NCBI GenBank assembly: GCA_964019335.1
Contig: OZ025675.1
Location: 1 to 64,000, forward strand
Direction: 5' to 3'
Source: Diplonema japonicum
Lineage: Eukaryota > Euglenozoa > Diplonemea > Diplonemida > Diplonemidae
Length of the DNA stretch: 64,000 nucleotides
Shown: in pieces, positions 9,175-20,600 of the stretch
Numbering within the stretch: position 1 is the first letter of the stretch
Layout: each line of letters begins with the position of its first letter
Program-made: the position numbers and the translations under genes
The notes under the pieces: generated by a model
Database searches by the model: none
The model's input: only the letters and a program-made list of their open reading frames with translations
Told to the model about the DNA's origin: nothing

Positions 9175-11785
9175 GCAATAAATAGCTATTAATGTTGTGA
9201 GAAGAAAAAAAAGAAAGAAAAAAAAAACCAAGGCCAAAAAGTTTCGCCGACCTGGCAGGCCATTCTGACTAAATCAGTTTCCGTCCTTCATGGGTTTAAA
9301 AAAAAAATAGAAAACCGAGCCACTAGCACACTTCACCAGCTATGGCATCAGGTGGATAATAGAAAGATGAAAATGCTTCATTCAGTTTTGAGAGGAGTGG
9401 AAAAAGAAAAAAAAACCAAAGAAGAAAAGAAAAAAAAATAATTCAGATTTCTTTTTCAAATATGAAGGTATATTATTATGTTTAGACAATATATAAAAAA
9501 AAAAACAAAACCAAAAATAAAATAAGACCAAGTAGGATGGAGGGTGCAGTCCTGTTGAAGCAGGAGAGAGAAATATGGCCAGATTGTAAAAAAAAAAGAA
9601 AAAATAGCTGATCAAACTATACCTCTATGTGCAGCATACTTTTCTTGACACGAACCCGAGTGGTGCTGTTTCTCTTTTAAAAAGACACGGAAACGACAAT
9701 AAGTTTCTATTCCTTTCAGCCTTCAGCATTCTTTAGATAGACAAGAACCTTGTCTATGCTGCCGTTGAGGGGCATTGCCTGCTAGCTTTCCTGCATTCTG
9801 GGTGGTAGGTTAGGATGCACACACAGCTGATGGAGAGGCTAGAATCTCTTTGCATCTCTTTATATTATGTGTGATAGCAGAATCACGAGGACTACTCCCT
9901 TTTAAAAAATCTAACCCTTAAAAGCAACCAGGGATGAGCTTTATCAGCTTTCTTATTTTTCTTTTAAACCTTAAAAAAAGGAGGAAAAAAAGAAACTTAA
10001 GAAGTCCCGCTTTTGTTTGCACTTTGTCATGCAATCTGTAATCCGTAATCCAAGGGCTTGCGCTGCTGGGCTCGACACGCTGGTGTTAAAAATTCTCTGG
10101 TCTTCTAAGGGTTAAAAAAATAGTATTTTAAAAGATCAAGCCATCATTGACACTTTGCTGCCGTACCATGAACCACCTATAGAGGAAAATATATTTAAAA
10201 TAATAATATCATTATAAAAACAAAAGAACAGTGGTCAAGCCCGTCCGATGCACACCAAGAAAGAAAGTAGTTTCCACCAGAAGCCCTTTTCCAGGAAAAC
10301 GAGTGAAAACTACTCTTCCTCTTTTCTTTTTTTTCTCCTGCAAGAAAGGAAACTGGAGGAGAAAAAAAAAACAAGGGAGGGCTCTTTTTTTCTTTTTTAC
10401 CGCCATCCTACAAACAGATTTCATTCGTTCCTTTTTCAATTTCCGGAAGAATACAAAAAGAAGAACTAAAGAGGGGTTAATTCAATCCGAAAGCAGCACG
10501 GTGTGAGTGCAATGTGCAGCGTGGTCTTCTGGCGAAAATGATTCAGAAAATCAATAATCCCATGCAATCACTTGTTAACATTCAATGGGAGAGAGGAGGT
10601 ATTAGTGGGAAAAGGAGATGTTTGAAGAACTTTCAGAAATTCGGGCCTTAGTTGAGATATGTAATGAAGGAGGAGGTGCAGTACAACCACCAAAAAAGAA
10701 ATCATGTAACTCACTTACGTATCCACTTGAACAAAGAGACATAATAGAAATGTGGACGCACTGAAACTGCTTTATGCGCTCCCTTCTACGCAATCCCTTT
10801 CCCGTGACTAGCATGAGGTATCTGCTCTTGCTTTTTATCACTTCCTTGAGTGCATTATTACCAATGCCACAAGAGAAGCATGTTATCACTGGGGAATGTA
10901 AAAAAGGGAGCAGGGAGGAAAACATGGCCACGAGGTTCTTCTTTCTGAATTATGTGCGCTTTAGTTGCACACGGATCTGAAAGAAGCCTGGCCTGAACTC
11001 AATAAAAAATGAAAAACGACAGTGGGGGTTGGGGGGAAGAAAAAAAAAGGAGGGAAAAAAACCTATGCTTTCATCAAAAAGAAAAGAAGAAAAAGCTCCC
11101 TACTCCGACCTAACTGCTTCCCCAAGTACAGTGTTCTAGAAGGAAAAAAAAAACTAATAGAGAAAGTGAAAAGAGAGGAAAGAGATAAAAGAAAAATCAG
11201 AGTAGAACATAGAAACGAGGGGGAGGGAGGTGGGAGTGGGAGTACATTCTTTCAAGAAAAAATAGAGAGGAAGAAGAAATTTGAAGTAAGGGGCAGCGCC
11301 CTTATATGGCTCACTTGAAGTACGTGTTAGAAGATGGGTGAGTAGCCCTCTACAGGGCTCCATTCTCGGTGTCTTGTTCGATCGCTCTATCGCAACAGGA
11401 AATGGCATATGGGGAAAGAGGCCTAGTCCCGTGCGGAGAACGAGCAACAAAGAGCAGCCGAGGTAATCCATCACTGGGCCAATATCAATGGTTGGAAAAG
11501 AAAAAAAAGAAAAAAGAAAATAAAGAAATACGATGGAACATAAAAAAAAAAGACGATAAGAAATGTGTGTACATACACGACTCTTTCCTGTTTTGTAGCG
11601 GCCGACATCTGAAAGGAGGGGGGAAAAAAAATAGAAAACGAGAAAGGAGAGGAAAAAATATTGGAGAGATGTCAGCTCAGCAGGAAAATCAGGACTCAAA
11701 AAAGCCAAGCTACCTAGCTTATTGTATATTTGTCGTGACAACGTAAAAATTATTAAAAAACGGTATTCCTTTTCACATCAGTATC

Positions 11786-12310
11786 CTACTCCTGCGCGGC
11801 ATTGCTGTTGAGCACCTGCCCCACCAGCGCAGCAAGCTCGTCTGATGTAAATATATCAGACCCGCCATCTGTGGGGGTGGGGGTCTGTGTGCATGGAGTG
11901 ATCTTATCAAAGCCTAGTCTCTGAGACACTGAGAGCTTTTTAGAGTGGATGTGAAGTTTGGCGCACTTCCCATTGCAGACCCTGCTTCTTATAAAATCGG
12001 TGCACCTGTCAGACTTGCACAGCTTTTCCTTCCGCTGTGCGTGGCATACCCTGCATCTCAGGGTGAACATCCCTGAAACTGTCCGAACGCTGTCCCAGTC
12101 ATTATGCTCACACGGAGAAGGCCCCAGTGTCGATGCTTTCTTGTTCTCGGTGGGCGGCGGCGTTGGCGTCTGTGCAGCACTCGCCTCACAATTGTCAACA
12201 GGCGGCAACTGCGCCACCTGCGGGATCAACATAGGAACAAACTGAGGCATGTGCACCTGACCCACCTGGCCCACCTGCATCATACCATACGGGCTCTGCA
12301 TGATCATCAT
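11786..12310 (-). CDS. CCCH-like zinc-finger protein
   Basis: A 174-residue protein starting at ATG 12310 (MMIMQSPYGMM). The upstream in-frame extension is just the T tract of the splice acceptor. The N-terminal third is Met/Gln/Pro-rich (VGQVGQVHMPQF). The centre has CEHNDWDSV and a CRVCHAQRKEKLC pair of CxxC-type ligands. These are followed by a CCCH-like finger, CTDFIRSRVCNGKCAKLH (C-x8-C-x3-C-x3-H), at about residues 104-121. The short C-terminal tail is acidic. CCCH fingers usually bind mRNA, and in organisms with polycistronic transcription such proteins often control mRNA stability; that role is inference. The spacing differs slightly from the classical C-x7/8-C-x5-C-x3-H, so the fold is probable, not certain. 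Confidence 0.68.
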   Translation of the reverse strand: MMIMQSPYGMMQVGQVGQVHMPQFVPMLIPQVAQLPPVDNCEASAAQTPTPPPTENKKASTLGPSPCEHNDWDSVRTVSGMFTLRCRVCHAQRKEKLCKSDRCTDFIRSRVCNGKCAKLHIHSKKLSVSQRLGFDKITPCTQTPTPTDGGSDIFTSDELAALVGQVLNSNAAQE

Positions 12311-12381
12311 ATTTGCTCTTATTTTCTTTAAAGTACCTAAACCTGGCAACTGAAAACGTTTTTCTTCTAGCGATAATATGG

Positions 12382-12418
12382 CTGCAAAAATAAATAAAAA
12401 AAAGAAGAAAAAAAGGGA
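12382..12418 (-). promoter_or_regulatory. Probable trans-splice acceptor of the CCCH gene
   Basis: On the minus strand a T-rich tract ends in TTTTTGCAG, with AG at 12383-12382. This gives a 71-nt 5' UTR before ATG 12310. No upstream exon is visible. Confidence 0.6.
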
Positions 12419-12656
12419 AACGAAAACAAAAGAAAACAAAATAATCGCCTCTTTCACTGTTTTTTCCTCTATCCTCCCTTTCCAGTACAGGGACAACGGT
12501 ACCATTCGGACACTAACAGCGTCTGCGAGAGGTAAGATGGCCCACCTTAGAAAAAAAAAAGAGGACAGAAGAGCGAAATTACAATGTCAGAAACAAAACG
12601 TGGTTCCAAACACCAAGCACGCGCTGAATAGAGTAATACATCAAACTACAAAAGGC

Positions 12657-13661
12657 TTACTGTTCCTTGATGCCCTCGAGGGCAGTCCACATAGCAGCGC
12701 CTCCCGAAGTTGACGGGTTGGCACAGCCGGCGTACCAGACGGCGGCACCCTTGAGACCCTTGGACTTGACAAGGGCGTACTTCTTGGAGAGAGTGTGAGC
12801 ATCGTCGTAGTACAGCTGGTAGGTAGTCCCACCAGAGACATACGAGAAAAACCTGGCGTCCTGCGCAGCAGTGTAGGCAGGGGGAGTCGTGGCGTTTGCC
12901 TGCAGCGCGTCGGCTTCGAAAAAGGTGTATGCCCACGACCCGCTGAAGGGCTGCGACGAAGTGCAACCACCTTCGGGAGCGGGCTTTACGCAAGGAAACC
13001 TGTACCCGTACCACGGAAGCCCCAGCACCACCTGGTCCAGCAGACCCATTTCGTTGTAGTCCTGGAGACCGGACAGAATACCAGACATGGGGGAGTTGGG
13101 CTTGGCGGTGTGGGATCCCCAGCACATGTCGTATGCCATCGGGATGAAGAAATCAAGGGTGCGGTTCAAGGCAATGTAGTCATATCCGGCCTTGGAGGCG
13201 GAGATGCTGGTGTCGAAGGTCACTTGCGCGATGGGGTTGTCGGCACGGAGCGCAGCGGCAGTCTTCTCGACAAGCGAGGTGAGCAGGTCACGGTCGGTGG
13301 TGAGCCCTTCCACGTCGAAATTGTACCCGTCATAGCCTCCCTCCTTCACGGTGGACACTGTCTGGCTGATGAACTCCTGAACAGCGGTGGCGTTGCCAAG
13401 CTGCGTTTTGTCGAACCCGGAGTTGACCACCACACGCACGCCGGCAGCGTGAGCCGCGCACACCAAGTCATCATTCAGAGAGCTGAACTTCATAACAGTC
13501 GTAAGCGAGCTCATGTTGAACGTCTTCCAGTCGTCCGAAGTAGGCGCGAACGCCACCACCTCCTTCTTCGCCTTCGGGGTCCTCAAGGGCTTGCACAGCG
13601 ACATGTCCTGACAGACACAGGCAGCCATGGCTGCTACACCTAGAACCTGCAACGCGACCAT
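12657..13661 (-). CDS. Secreted GH18 glycosidase (di-N-acetylchitobiase/chitinase-like)
   Basis: A 334-residue protein. ATG 13661 is chosen because it opens a clear signal peptide (MVALQVLGVAAMAACVCQ); a longer frame starts 16 codons upstream. The barrel holds the GH18 catalytic motif YDGYNFDVEG (about residues 110-119), with Glu at about 118 as the acid/base and Asn in the position often taken by Asp. Also typical are FFIPMAYDMCWGSH (motif MAYD, about 170-185), LPWYGYRFPC and GAAVWYAGC near the C-terminus. GH18 enzymes cleave beta-1,4-linked N-acetylglucosamine. The chitobiase-like layout suggests lysosomal or secreted breakdown of chitin or glycan. No chitin-binding domain is attached. Intronless, 347 bp downstream of the CCCH gene start. 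Confidence 0.92.
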   Translation of the reverse strand: MVALQVLGVAAMAACVCQDMSLCKPLRTPKAKKEVVAFAPTSDDWKTFNMSSLTTVMKFSSLNDDLVCAAHAAGVRVVVNSGFDKTQLGNATAVQEFISQTVSTVKEGGYDGYNFDVEGLTTDRDLLTSLVEKTAAALRADNPIAQVTFDTSISASKAGYDYIALNRTLDFFIPMAYDMCWGSHTAKPNSPMSGILSGLQDYNEMGLLDQVVLGLPWYGYRFPCVKPAPEGGCTSSQPFSGSWAYTFFEADALQANATTPPAYTAAQDARFFSYVSGGTTYQLYYDDAHTLSKKYALVKSKGLKGAAVWYAGCANPSTSGGAAMWTALEGIKEQ

Positions 13662-13967
13662 TTTGGATGTAAAAAGAAGCTGCGTGAGAATGAGCTGTGC
13701 ACTGATCAACCTTGAGAAAACACTGGTTCAATTGTATAGAGGAGAATGAAGAAAAATGTAAGAATATATGTGATTTGAAGGAGACGACCCTCACAACCAA
13801 TGCATCCCTTCTGCAGGAAAAAACGGGATCACCCGTAAACAGAGATGAGTCTTTTCAAAATAACCGTAGGCAGGAAGATAAAGGGGGGAAACTTATTATT
13901 ACAAACCCTTAAAAAAGAAAAATAAGATAATTAAATAATGATGGTAAACTAAACCCCGTGTCCTGAT

Positions 13968-14660
13968 CTAGAACCAGCTAAATGTTCTCGGCGGGGGCAT
14001 GTGCACAAGGCGGACGTCGTCCTCACGGAGGTCACCAGAGGCCACCTTCTGTTTCAGGAATTTCTGCACCGGGAGACCAGAGGCTGTGAGCTCTTGAAGG
14101 ATCTTAAGAACGTCCTTCAGCTCAACATCCTTTTTGTTGTTAAAAAAGTCCGTAACGACAAGAGCGTTGTAGCGGTCCTCAGGAGCGATGGCAGCGGGGG
14201 AGTTGTCCACAATGATGGTGTAATCAAGGTCTCGGTTCAGCCTTCTAAGGGACTTCACATGGGACATCATAGTGAACCACAAAGGGCTCCTGTAAATCCT
14301 GTGGTGAAACAGCTCCTCCTCTGGGCCAATGAGCTTCAACGCTTGAATGGCATAGTCCTCTGTCCCAGCCGTCCACAGAACCATTTCAGATATCTCAGAC
14401 ACACCCTTCAAAAGCTCTGCGCTGAACGCCCTTACATTAACAGAAGCCCCCTTCCCGTTCGGCTTGAAGGTCGTATGGAGCAGTGTCTCGTCCATGTCCA
14501 CCACGATCGTGTACTTGCTGCCATAGTCAACGCTGGGGTCCTTCATTGGTATAAGGAGCTTGCGCTCCACGGTCTGTTCCTTCCCAAGGTACACCCATGC
14601 ACCGTACCCTAACCCGCCTGATGTTCCTAGTGCGGCCAGTACCTTCGCATTTCGAAGCAT
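13968..14660 (-). CDS. FCP1/TIM50-like HAD phosphatase-domain protein
   Basis: A 230-residue protein from ATG 14660. The first 101 in-frame codons upstream are T-tract noise (a run of Phe) and are excluded. Residues about 7-27 are a single hydrophobic segment (VLAALGTSGGLGYGAWVYL). From about residue 50 comes the NLI-interacting-factor/FCP1 fold: VVDMDETLLHT (DxDxT, about 55-59), LWTAGTEDYA, then YTIIVDNSPAA for the second acidic motif. A membrane segment just before an FCP1 domain is the architecture of TIM50, the presequence receptor of the mitochondrial inner-membrane translocase. It could equally be a membrane-tethered Dullard/SCP-type phosphatase, since the DxDxT motif is intact. Confidence 0.85.
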   Translation of the reverse strand: MLRNAKVLAALGTSGGLGYGAWVYLGKEQTVERKLLIPMKDPSVDYGSKYTIVVDMDETLLHTTFKPNGKGASVNVRAFSAELLKGVSEISEMVLWTAGTEDYAIQALKLIGPEEELFHHRIYRSPLWFTMMSHVKSLRRLNRDLDYTIIVDNSPAAIAPEDRYNALVVTDFFNNKKDVELKDVLKILQELTASGLPVQKFLKQKVASGDLREDDVRLVHMPPPRTFSWF

Positions 14661-14707
14661 ATTGTTCCCTCTTTTGATATCCTTTCTACCTTGCAGGTTT
14701 GAAGAAA

Positions 14708-14732
14708 CTGAAAAAAAACACCAATAAAATAG
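14708..14732 (-). promoter_or_regulatory. Probable trans-splice acceptor of the TIM50/FCP1-like gene
   Basis: On the minus strand GTGTTTTTTTTCAG ends with AG at 14709-14708, 48 bases before ATG 14660. Further upstream is a run of about 31 Ts (A-run at 14786-14816 on plus). Confidence 0.7.
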
Positions 14733-14782
14733 AGTTAGAAAGAAAAAAAGAAAAAGAAAAGAAGAAGCGTGCGAAGAGGATG

Positions 14783-14817
<35 letters not shown>

Positions 14818-15180
14818 AACGACCACCACGAAGCGTCAGGGAGCCTTCGAAAAACCTTTTCCAATGCCGGGCGCCGCTCTCTGAAACCCCCTTTAGCAAA
14901 CGCAGCAACAAATCTTCGGCTACGCCGCAAGTGGGGCAACGGGCTGAGAAACGCAAGCTTCAAGGAGCCTTAACTGGTTCCCACAATGGGAAGTAGGTTC
15001 TGCAGAAAGACAACTGCGTAAAATGGCATTCCCCTCTTTGACGCCTTCTGAAAGATTCGTCGACAGCTATTGACGGCAATAAGCGGGGGTTTTCCTTTTA
15101 AGGCTTTTTAAAAAAACCTTAAAACAAAAAACCATAATGAAAAAAAGAAAGAGAAAAAGAGAAAAAGGAGAAGAGAGAGT

Positions 15181-15209
15181 GGTGGTGGTGGTGGTGGTGG
15201 TGGTGGTGG
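15181..15209 (+). repeat. (GGT)n microsatellite
   Basis: About ten consecutive GTG/GGT triplets in an otherwise A/G-rich stretch. Confidence 0.9.
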
Positions 15210-16045
15210 GGATTCTTCGATTATCATTCCTTCTCCTATTTCTTTTCAACAACAAATATATTTACAAAGGTTACCTATTACTTGCTATTGTTCAAAGAAA
15301 AAGAAGGCGCCTGTGAAGAAGTCAGGCAGGGAGGGGGTTCTTTTCTTCTCCTATTCTTCTCTTCTGTGTCTCTACTTTCTATCCACCACAAGGGTATAGT
15401 CAAGAAAAAGAAAACACACCAAGAAACCATCCAAATAAAGTAAAAAAAAAGCTTGCTTGCTTGTGTCTTCTTTGAGGTAAAAAAAAAAGAGTCGGCTGAT
15501 TGTTTGTGCAAGCCGGAAAAAAAAAAAAGAAAACACCATATTTCTTCTTTTCCTTCCTTTTGTCCTCACTTTGAAAGAAAAAAGAAAAAAAGAGTATAAA
15601 AACAACGAAACTACAAATGCACACCACAAGCTGTTTGTGCTTACTAGCACCTTCTAGCTCTATGCGATCGTTAAAGGAAATGGAAGGTACATGGGTGATT
15701 AAAGAAAGAAGGAGGCGGATCGGCGGGAAGAGCCGAGTGCTGACAAGTGGACACATGTTACCAGGTCACAGCCTGCCCGTGATGCACATAGTGATAACAC
15801 CTGCGTGCACTCTGGCAGGGGAAAAAAACGAAAAGAAAGGGTGGTAAAGAGAGGAGGATTTACTTATAAATATAAACACACATTTGGACACAACTCAACA
15901 TGAGTATGACAAACCCATGTTACATAAAACAGGGTTATAAAGGGTTATATCTTTCTTTTTTGCTTCTTTTTTCCTCTTAAGGAAAAAAGAAATCCTGTGC
16001 AAGGAGCAAAAAAAAAAAAAAAACACTAGGGGAGGGGGTAAATAA

Positions 16046-16580
16046 TCTTAACGCAGCAAGACAACAAAAAAGAAGGGGGAAAAAAAGAGTTGGCTATTAG
16101 CATTTGTTTGTGCACACGGTATAAGTCCTACTGGGATAAATACTGCATGCCACCACTGCTCTTCTTTTTGCTCTTACAAGAAACTGAGCAGTACTTGTTA
16201 AATACAAAAGAAAACGACCAATAACGGGGAACTTAAAATAGTCACTTGGTACAATCGATTTGAAAATCCCGGAATAAAGCAGTCCCGAAGGCAAGTCTTT
16301 GAAGAAAGCGAGAAACCTTTGCTTCTTTTCTTCCTCTTAACGCAGCAAGACAACAAAAAAAGAAGAAGAAAGGAGTCGGGCTTTTGGCATTTGCTGTTGT
16401 GCACACGATAAATACTGGGGTAAATGCTACAAGATACCACCACTCTTCTTTTTGCCCTCACAGGAAACTTAGAAGTAAGTACTTGTTAAATACAAAAAAA
16501 AAAACGACTTACGGGGGGAGGGGGGAGGGGGGAGGGGAGGATGAGACGGTCACTTGGTACAATCGATTTGAAATGATCCC
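16046..16580 (+). repeat. Tandem duplication containing two copies of repeat family A
   Basis: 16046-16271 and 16336-16580 are diverged copies of one segment. Both start near CTTAACGCAGCAAGACAAC and both end near GTCACTTGGTACAATCGATT. Each carries a family-A module (GAGTTGG or GAGTCGG, then TTGTGCACACG, then CCACTGCTCTT or CCACTCTTC, then TTGTTAAATACAAA). Confidence 0.75.
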
Positions 16581-16660
16581 GTGAAAGCGAGAAAAAGAAA
16601 AGGCGCAGCCAGGATAAATATAAAGAAATGAACTGTAGTAGAGAGCACAGTAAAAAAAAA

Positions 16661-16720
16661 AACTCACTATGATAGGAACGAAGTGGTTAGCAACAGCCCG
16701 CCGCGGTGGCGTGCCTACCT
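16661..16720 (+). repeat. Dispersed repeat family B, copy 1
   Basis: A segment starting CTCACTATGATAGGAACG and ending GGTGGCGTGCCTACC. Further copies lie at 39587-39629 (truncated) and 57791-57836 (internal deletion), all on the plus strand and all next to A-runs. Confidence 0.7.
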
Positions 16721-17659
16721 TATGATGCTCCCCTTTTGGGGTCGTTCCCTGTAAAAAAAAAAGAATTATCGGAAAACTGCAGAAACATGACGCTCAGAAT
16801 AAAACAAAGAAAGGAATGGAGTTGATTGAAAACCTCCCGTTTGCCCAAGCCACCTCACATACTTGGTTGCGGGGAAAAAAAAGGGATAACAAGGGCTCAC
16901 CATATTGAGGAAGCCAGAATGGATCTTTCTTTTTTTCTTTTTTTTGGTTTCTTTCGTTCCTTTCTTACTAACGAAAATAAAAAGGGAAGGCATTAAGGAG
17001 AAAGTGGGGCATCCTCAGCTGAAGAGGGCAATATTATCTCCTTCTATCTTAGTGGGGGGAGGGTTTTTCTTTTTTTTCTTTTTTTGTCTTTTTTGCTATA
17101 TTAAAATTTCGTCGTTATTTCTAGGAAATCATGAAATAAAAGAAAATCGGTCCCAAAAGAGAGACTGTATTTGCAAGAAAGGGAATAGGGAGAGGGGTTA
17201 AAAACAACTAGAAGGAATAAAGCAGCACACAAGCACACAAATAATAATGGTGGTCCTCTTCTCCCTTGCCTCCCGCGACGACGGTATGAAAAAACACCGC
17301 GAAAACAAAGCAAGAAGCAAAGGCAAGGAAAAACAACATTGATTAATGCTTGGCCTCCACCTCATCACAGCAGAAATGCTACACCTAAAAAAAGAAAACT
17401 AACAAAACAAAAGAAATAAAGCTTCTCACATTTCTCGCTACCCCCCTCGGGCGACAACTGTCCACCCTCTTTTCTTTCTTCAGCTTTTCTTTTCTCTTTC
17501 TTGTTCCATTCTTTTTCGCGTTTGTCCTCCATGAGATAGGGACCTTGTTAAAAATGCAGATCAAAAAAGTAACTGCACCATTGAAAATTTGAAAAAAAAA
17601 CTGCACTTAAAGCATGAAGCCCTCGCTTGGGAAGGCTAGCGCTCAAACCTCCTTCCAGC

Positions 17660-20600
17660 TTATACAACCACTTCCTTCCACTCAACCGCCCCCGCTGCTG
17701 TGGAACTGCCTGCACCGAAAATGCTTGCTCCCCAACCGAACATCTGCACGATCAGCAAGAACACAACTATGAGGCCCACAAAGATCACTCCCACAAGGAT
17801 GATTACCCACATCCTCCACCTTTGGTTGGTTCCTGTTATGAAAAAAAAAAAGTTTTATTTTTTAACCATCTACCAACGGACCATTTTTGCCCACCAGGGG
17901 GTAAATTTTCAAAACTTCAAAAAAAGCTTTTCTAGCGCAACGCCGGGGCTATATGCCCCCGGAAATGCCTCCAGATGTCCCAATTCTAGAGAGAGGGTGC
18001 CCACAGCAGGGCCCACCCTCACAACATTGTCAAAAATATCGTTCCCGAAGTGCCCGAGAGGGGGTACAAAAAACAAGTCAAAAAGAATCGACTGTAAAAT
18101 TCTGTAAAAAGCTATCTCGCGGTTTGTACGTGCCCCAGGGCTGGGGTACTTCTTTTTTGACCCCGAGAGCTATTGCGGTGTTGTAAATATGCACTTGGTG
18201 GGGAGCGGGACGTCCTTTCCGGCTTTCATTCTCTTTTGGCCGACACGTCAAATTTGACTTCACCAGAACATCCAACGTCGACAGAAAGCGCACAGGCTTG
18301 ATGTCATGCCACGTTGTGGTGCAAAGGATGCTCACGTGCTGGTGGAACTGGGTGTCCCCACAGGATGCGTGTCCTTGGGCTTGCGGCCTCGCTTCTTTGG
18401 GGCATCCGTGATCTCCGGGAGGCCTTTGCGATAGGTAGAAGTCAGCACGCTTGTTTGTTTCGCTGTGGAAACACAGATTTCCCAGAATAGTCAAAAAGCG
18501 GTTCTTGACATGACGGTGGCGTACCCAGGGGTGTGGTTGAGAGACGTGGAGCCAGTGCGCCAGTAGTCAGAATAATCTGGCTTGATATCCAAGTCGCAAA
18601 GAAGCAGCATTGAGATCCAGGGAAACACCTTTTTTAGCCGCATTTGCCACATTGTTCGAAATTATGACCCAAATAACGTTTGGGACGAGCATTTGGGAGA
18701 ATATATGGAATGGCGTTGAGCCTCTGATGTCGAAACAGGGTCCACAAGGATTCCGATCTTCACGAAACCGGATGCCTTCCAACCGCTCCGGCTTTGCCGT
18801 CCAATCACCCTGCTGTGACTAGGAATCGGTCAAATTCGTATCAGAATCACTGTCCGTACCAAAATTGCATAATAGGGATGAGCCATCAGTGCTACCATCA
18901 CTCATAATGTCCTCTTCCGGCCTCTTTCTGGGCACCCTTTTTTGAAGTGATTTTTAAGGGTAAATTTGGGCTGGCGTTTTTTTTTCTTTTTTCTTTTTCT
19001 TGTTAAGTTAGGGCAGCATTTAGTTTATATTTTTCATATTTTCCGCGCAGGACCCCGGATGCGAGAAGTGGCCGGGCTGTATTGCATTGAAAGCCCTTTG
19101 CGCAAAAGATTTTTTTTCAAATCGTCTATAAAGACGCTCGTTGGTAGATGGTTAAGTTCTAAAAAAAGAACACTGAAAAAGAGTCGGCTGATTGTTTGTG
19201 CAAGCCGGAAGGTGTGTTCCATCCTTTTTGTGGACCTGCTTGAGGCAGGCTTCGTGCCCAGGCAACCACATCTTGGGCAACGGAACCCCGTTTTGTGCTC
19301 CCGGTCGCAGCCGGCAGCACAGTCCGGGTCCGCCGGCGCCGTGGGGGCCCCCTCCGGGTATAGTATAACCGACAACTCCGACGGGTCGATGTCTGCGCAA
19401 GCCATATTTTTGTTTGTGCAAGCCGTTTTCGCCTACAGTAGGGATAAACGGACAAGCTGCCTCTACTCTTTTTTGCAATAACAATTCTTTTCAAAAATTT
19501 GTTTACTTGTTCCAGCAAAATAAAACAAAAATATCCAGTGGGCGTAAGGGAAAATGCCCGCTCTGGGTGGCTTAGACCATGGCCGGGGCAGGACTGCCAG
19601 GACAGCTGAACCAAAAGAGGAACTGTTGCCGAAAGAAATATGGAGAAGACGGGTTTGCAAAAACCGGTCGTACATAGAAATTATTCTGCTTAGTAAAAGT
19701 GACAAAAAATCAGACGTTGAAATTAAAGACAAAACAACCTTCGTTTCACAGTATTAAGAAAATAAACAAAGCATGCCTGGTGCGGGTGTTGCTGGTGCCG
19801 ACGTGTCAGGAGCACCTGTCACAGGTGACTGCGTCGGGAGCACGGGCACAGAAGTAGAGGGAACGGGAATGGGTGCAAGAGTGGGCATTGGTGTGACCAA
19901 CGTTGGTACGGCAGTAGTGGGAGCCTGCGTAGATGCTGTTGGCTGTGAGGTAGAAAGAGTGGGGACAGGGGAAGGAAGAGGAGTTTGAAGCGTTGGCACT
20001 GGCGTGGGTAACGGTGTTGGAACGGGGGTAGGTAGTGCTGTAGGGATAAAGGTTGAGGGTGCTGATGTTGCAGGTGCAAAAGTGCTAGGCGCCTTCGTGG
20101 GGGGAGAAGAAGTTGCAGGTGCTTGTGTATCAGGTGCTGCTGTGTCAGGTGCTACGGTTGGCATGGCAGTATCAGGGGCAGGAGTCGGTGGTGCTGTTGT
20201 GGTGGGTGCCGTTGTGTCTGGTGCTGTTGTGGTGGGTGCCGTAGTGTCTGGTGCTGTTGTGGTGGGCGCTGTGGTGTCAGGTGCTGGCGTATCAGGCGCT
20301 GTGGTTTGTACTTCATCTTTTTACACTGACTTAGACCAGGGATCAAGCCGGAATACATGAAGCTAAGAAGGCACAACATACCTACTGTGTCTGGTGCTAC
20401 GGTTGGCAAAGCCGTGGGGGGAGAAGAAGTTGCAGGTGCTTGTGTATCAGGTGCTGCTGTGTCTGGTGCTACGGTTGGCATGGCAGTATCAGGGGCAGGA
20501 GTCGGTGGTGCTGCTGTTGTGCCTGGGGTCAAGGTATCAGGGGAAGGAGTCGCAGGTGCCGAAGTGTCAGGTGCAGCGGTGTCAGGTGCCGAAGTGCCAG

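Larger units (their letters stand above)
7670..11785. other. 4.1 kb intergenic region, low complexity, MITE-like elements
   Basis: Homopolymer-rich sequence with no recognisable protein. Reading frames here (for example near 10.2-10.5 and 11.0-11.7 kb) are dominated by Lys/Phe runs from A/T tracts and show no family. Two short inverted-repeat elements lie at 8279-8512 and 8806-9097, and a palindrome at about 9130-9174. Confidence 0.6.
14817..17659. other. Intergenic, repeat-rich, no gene seen
   Basis: Homopolymers, a GGT microsatellite (15181-15209) and copies of two dispersed repeats. No protein family is recognisable in any frame. It separates the astacin gene 3' end from the TIM50/FCP1-like gene. 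Confidence 0.6.
17833..19776 (-). other. Last intron (1,944 bp) of the astacin gene, holding a piggyBac element
   Basis: The donor is CCAG/GCATGC at 19776 (GC type). The acceptor is a T-rich tract ending CATAACAG at 17833. It contains piggyBac copy 2 and a family-A repeat with a coding relic. The acceptor with its polypyrimidine tract differs from the other introns of this gene, which have A-rich ends. Confidence 0.6.

Noticed and set aside
14661-14963. N-terminal extension with a run of Phe on the TIM50/FCP1-like protein
   Set aside because: It is a translated T tract ending in a good AG acceptor. The same applies to the extensions on the CCCH protein (12311-12505) and the upstream cyclase (62928-63113).
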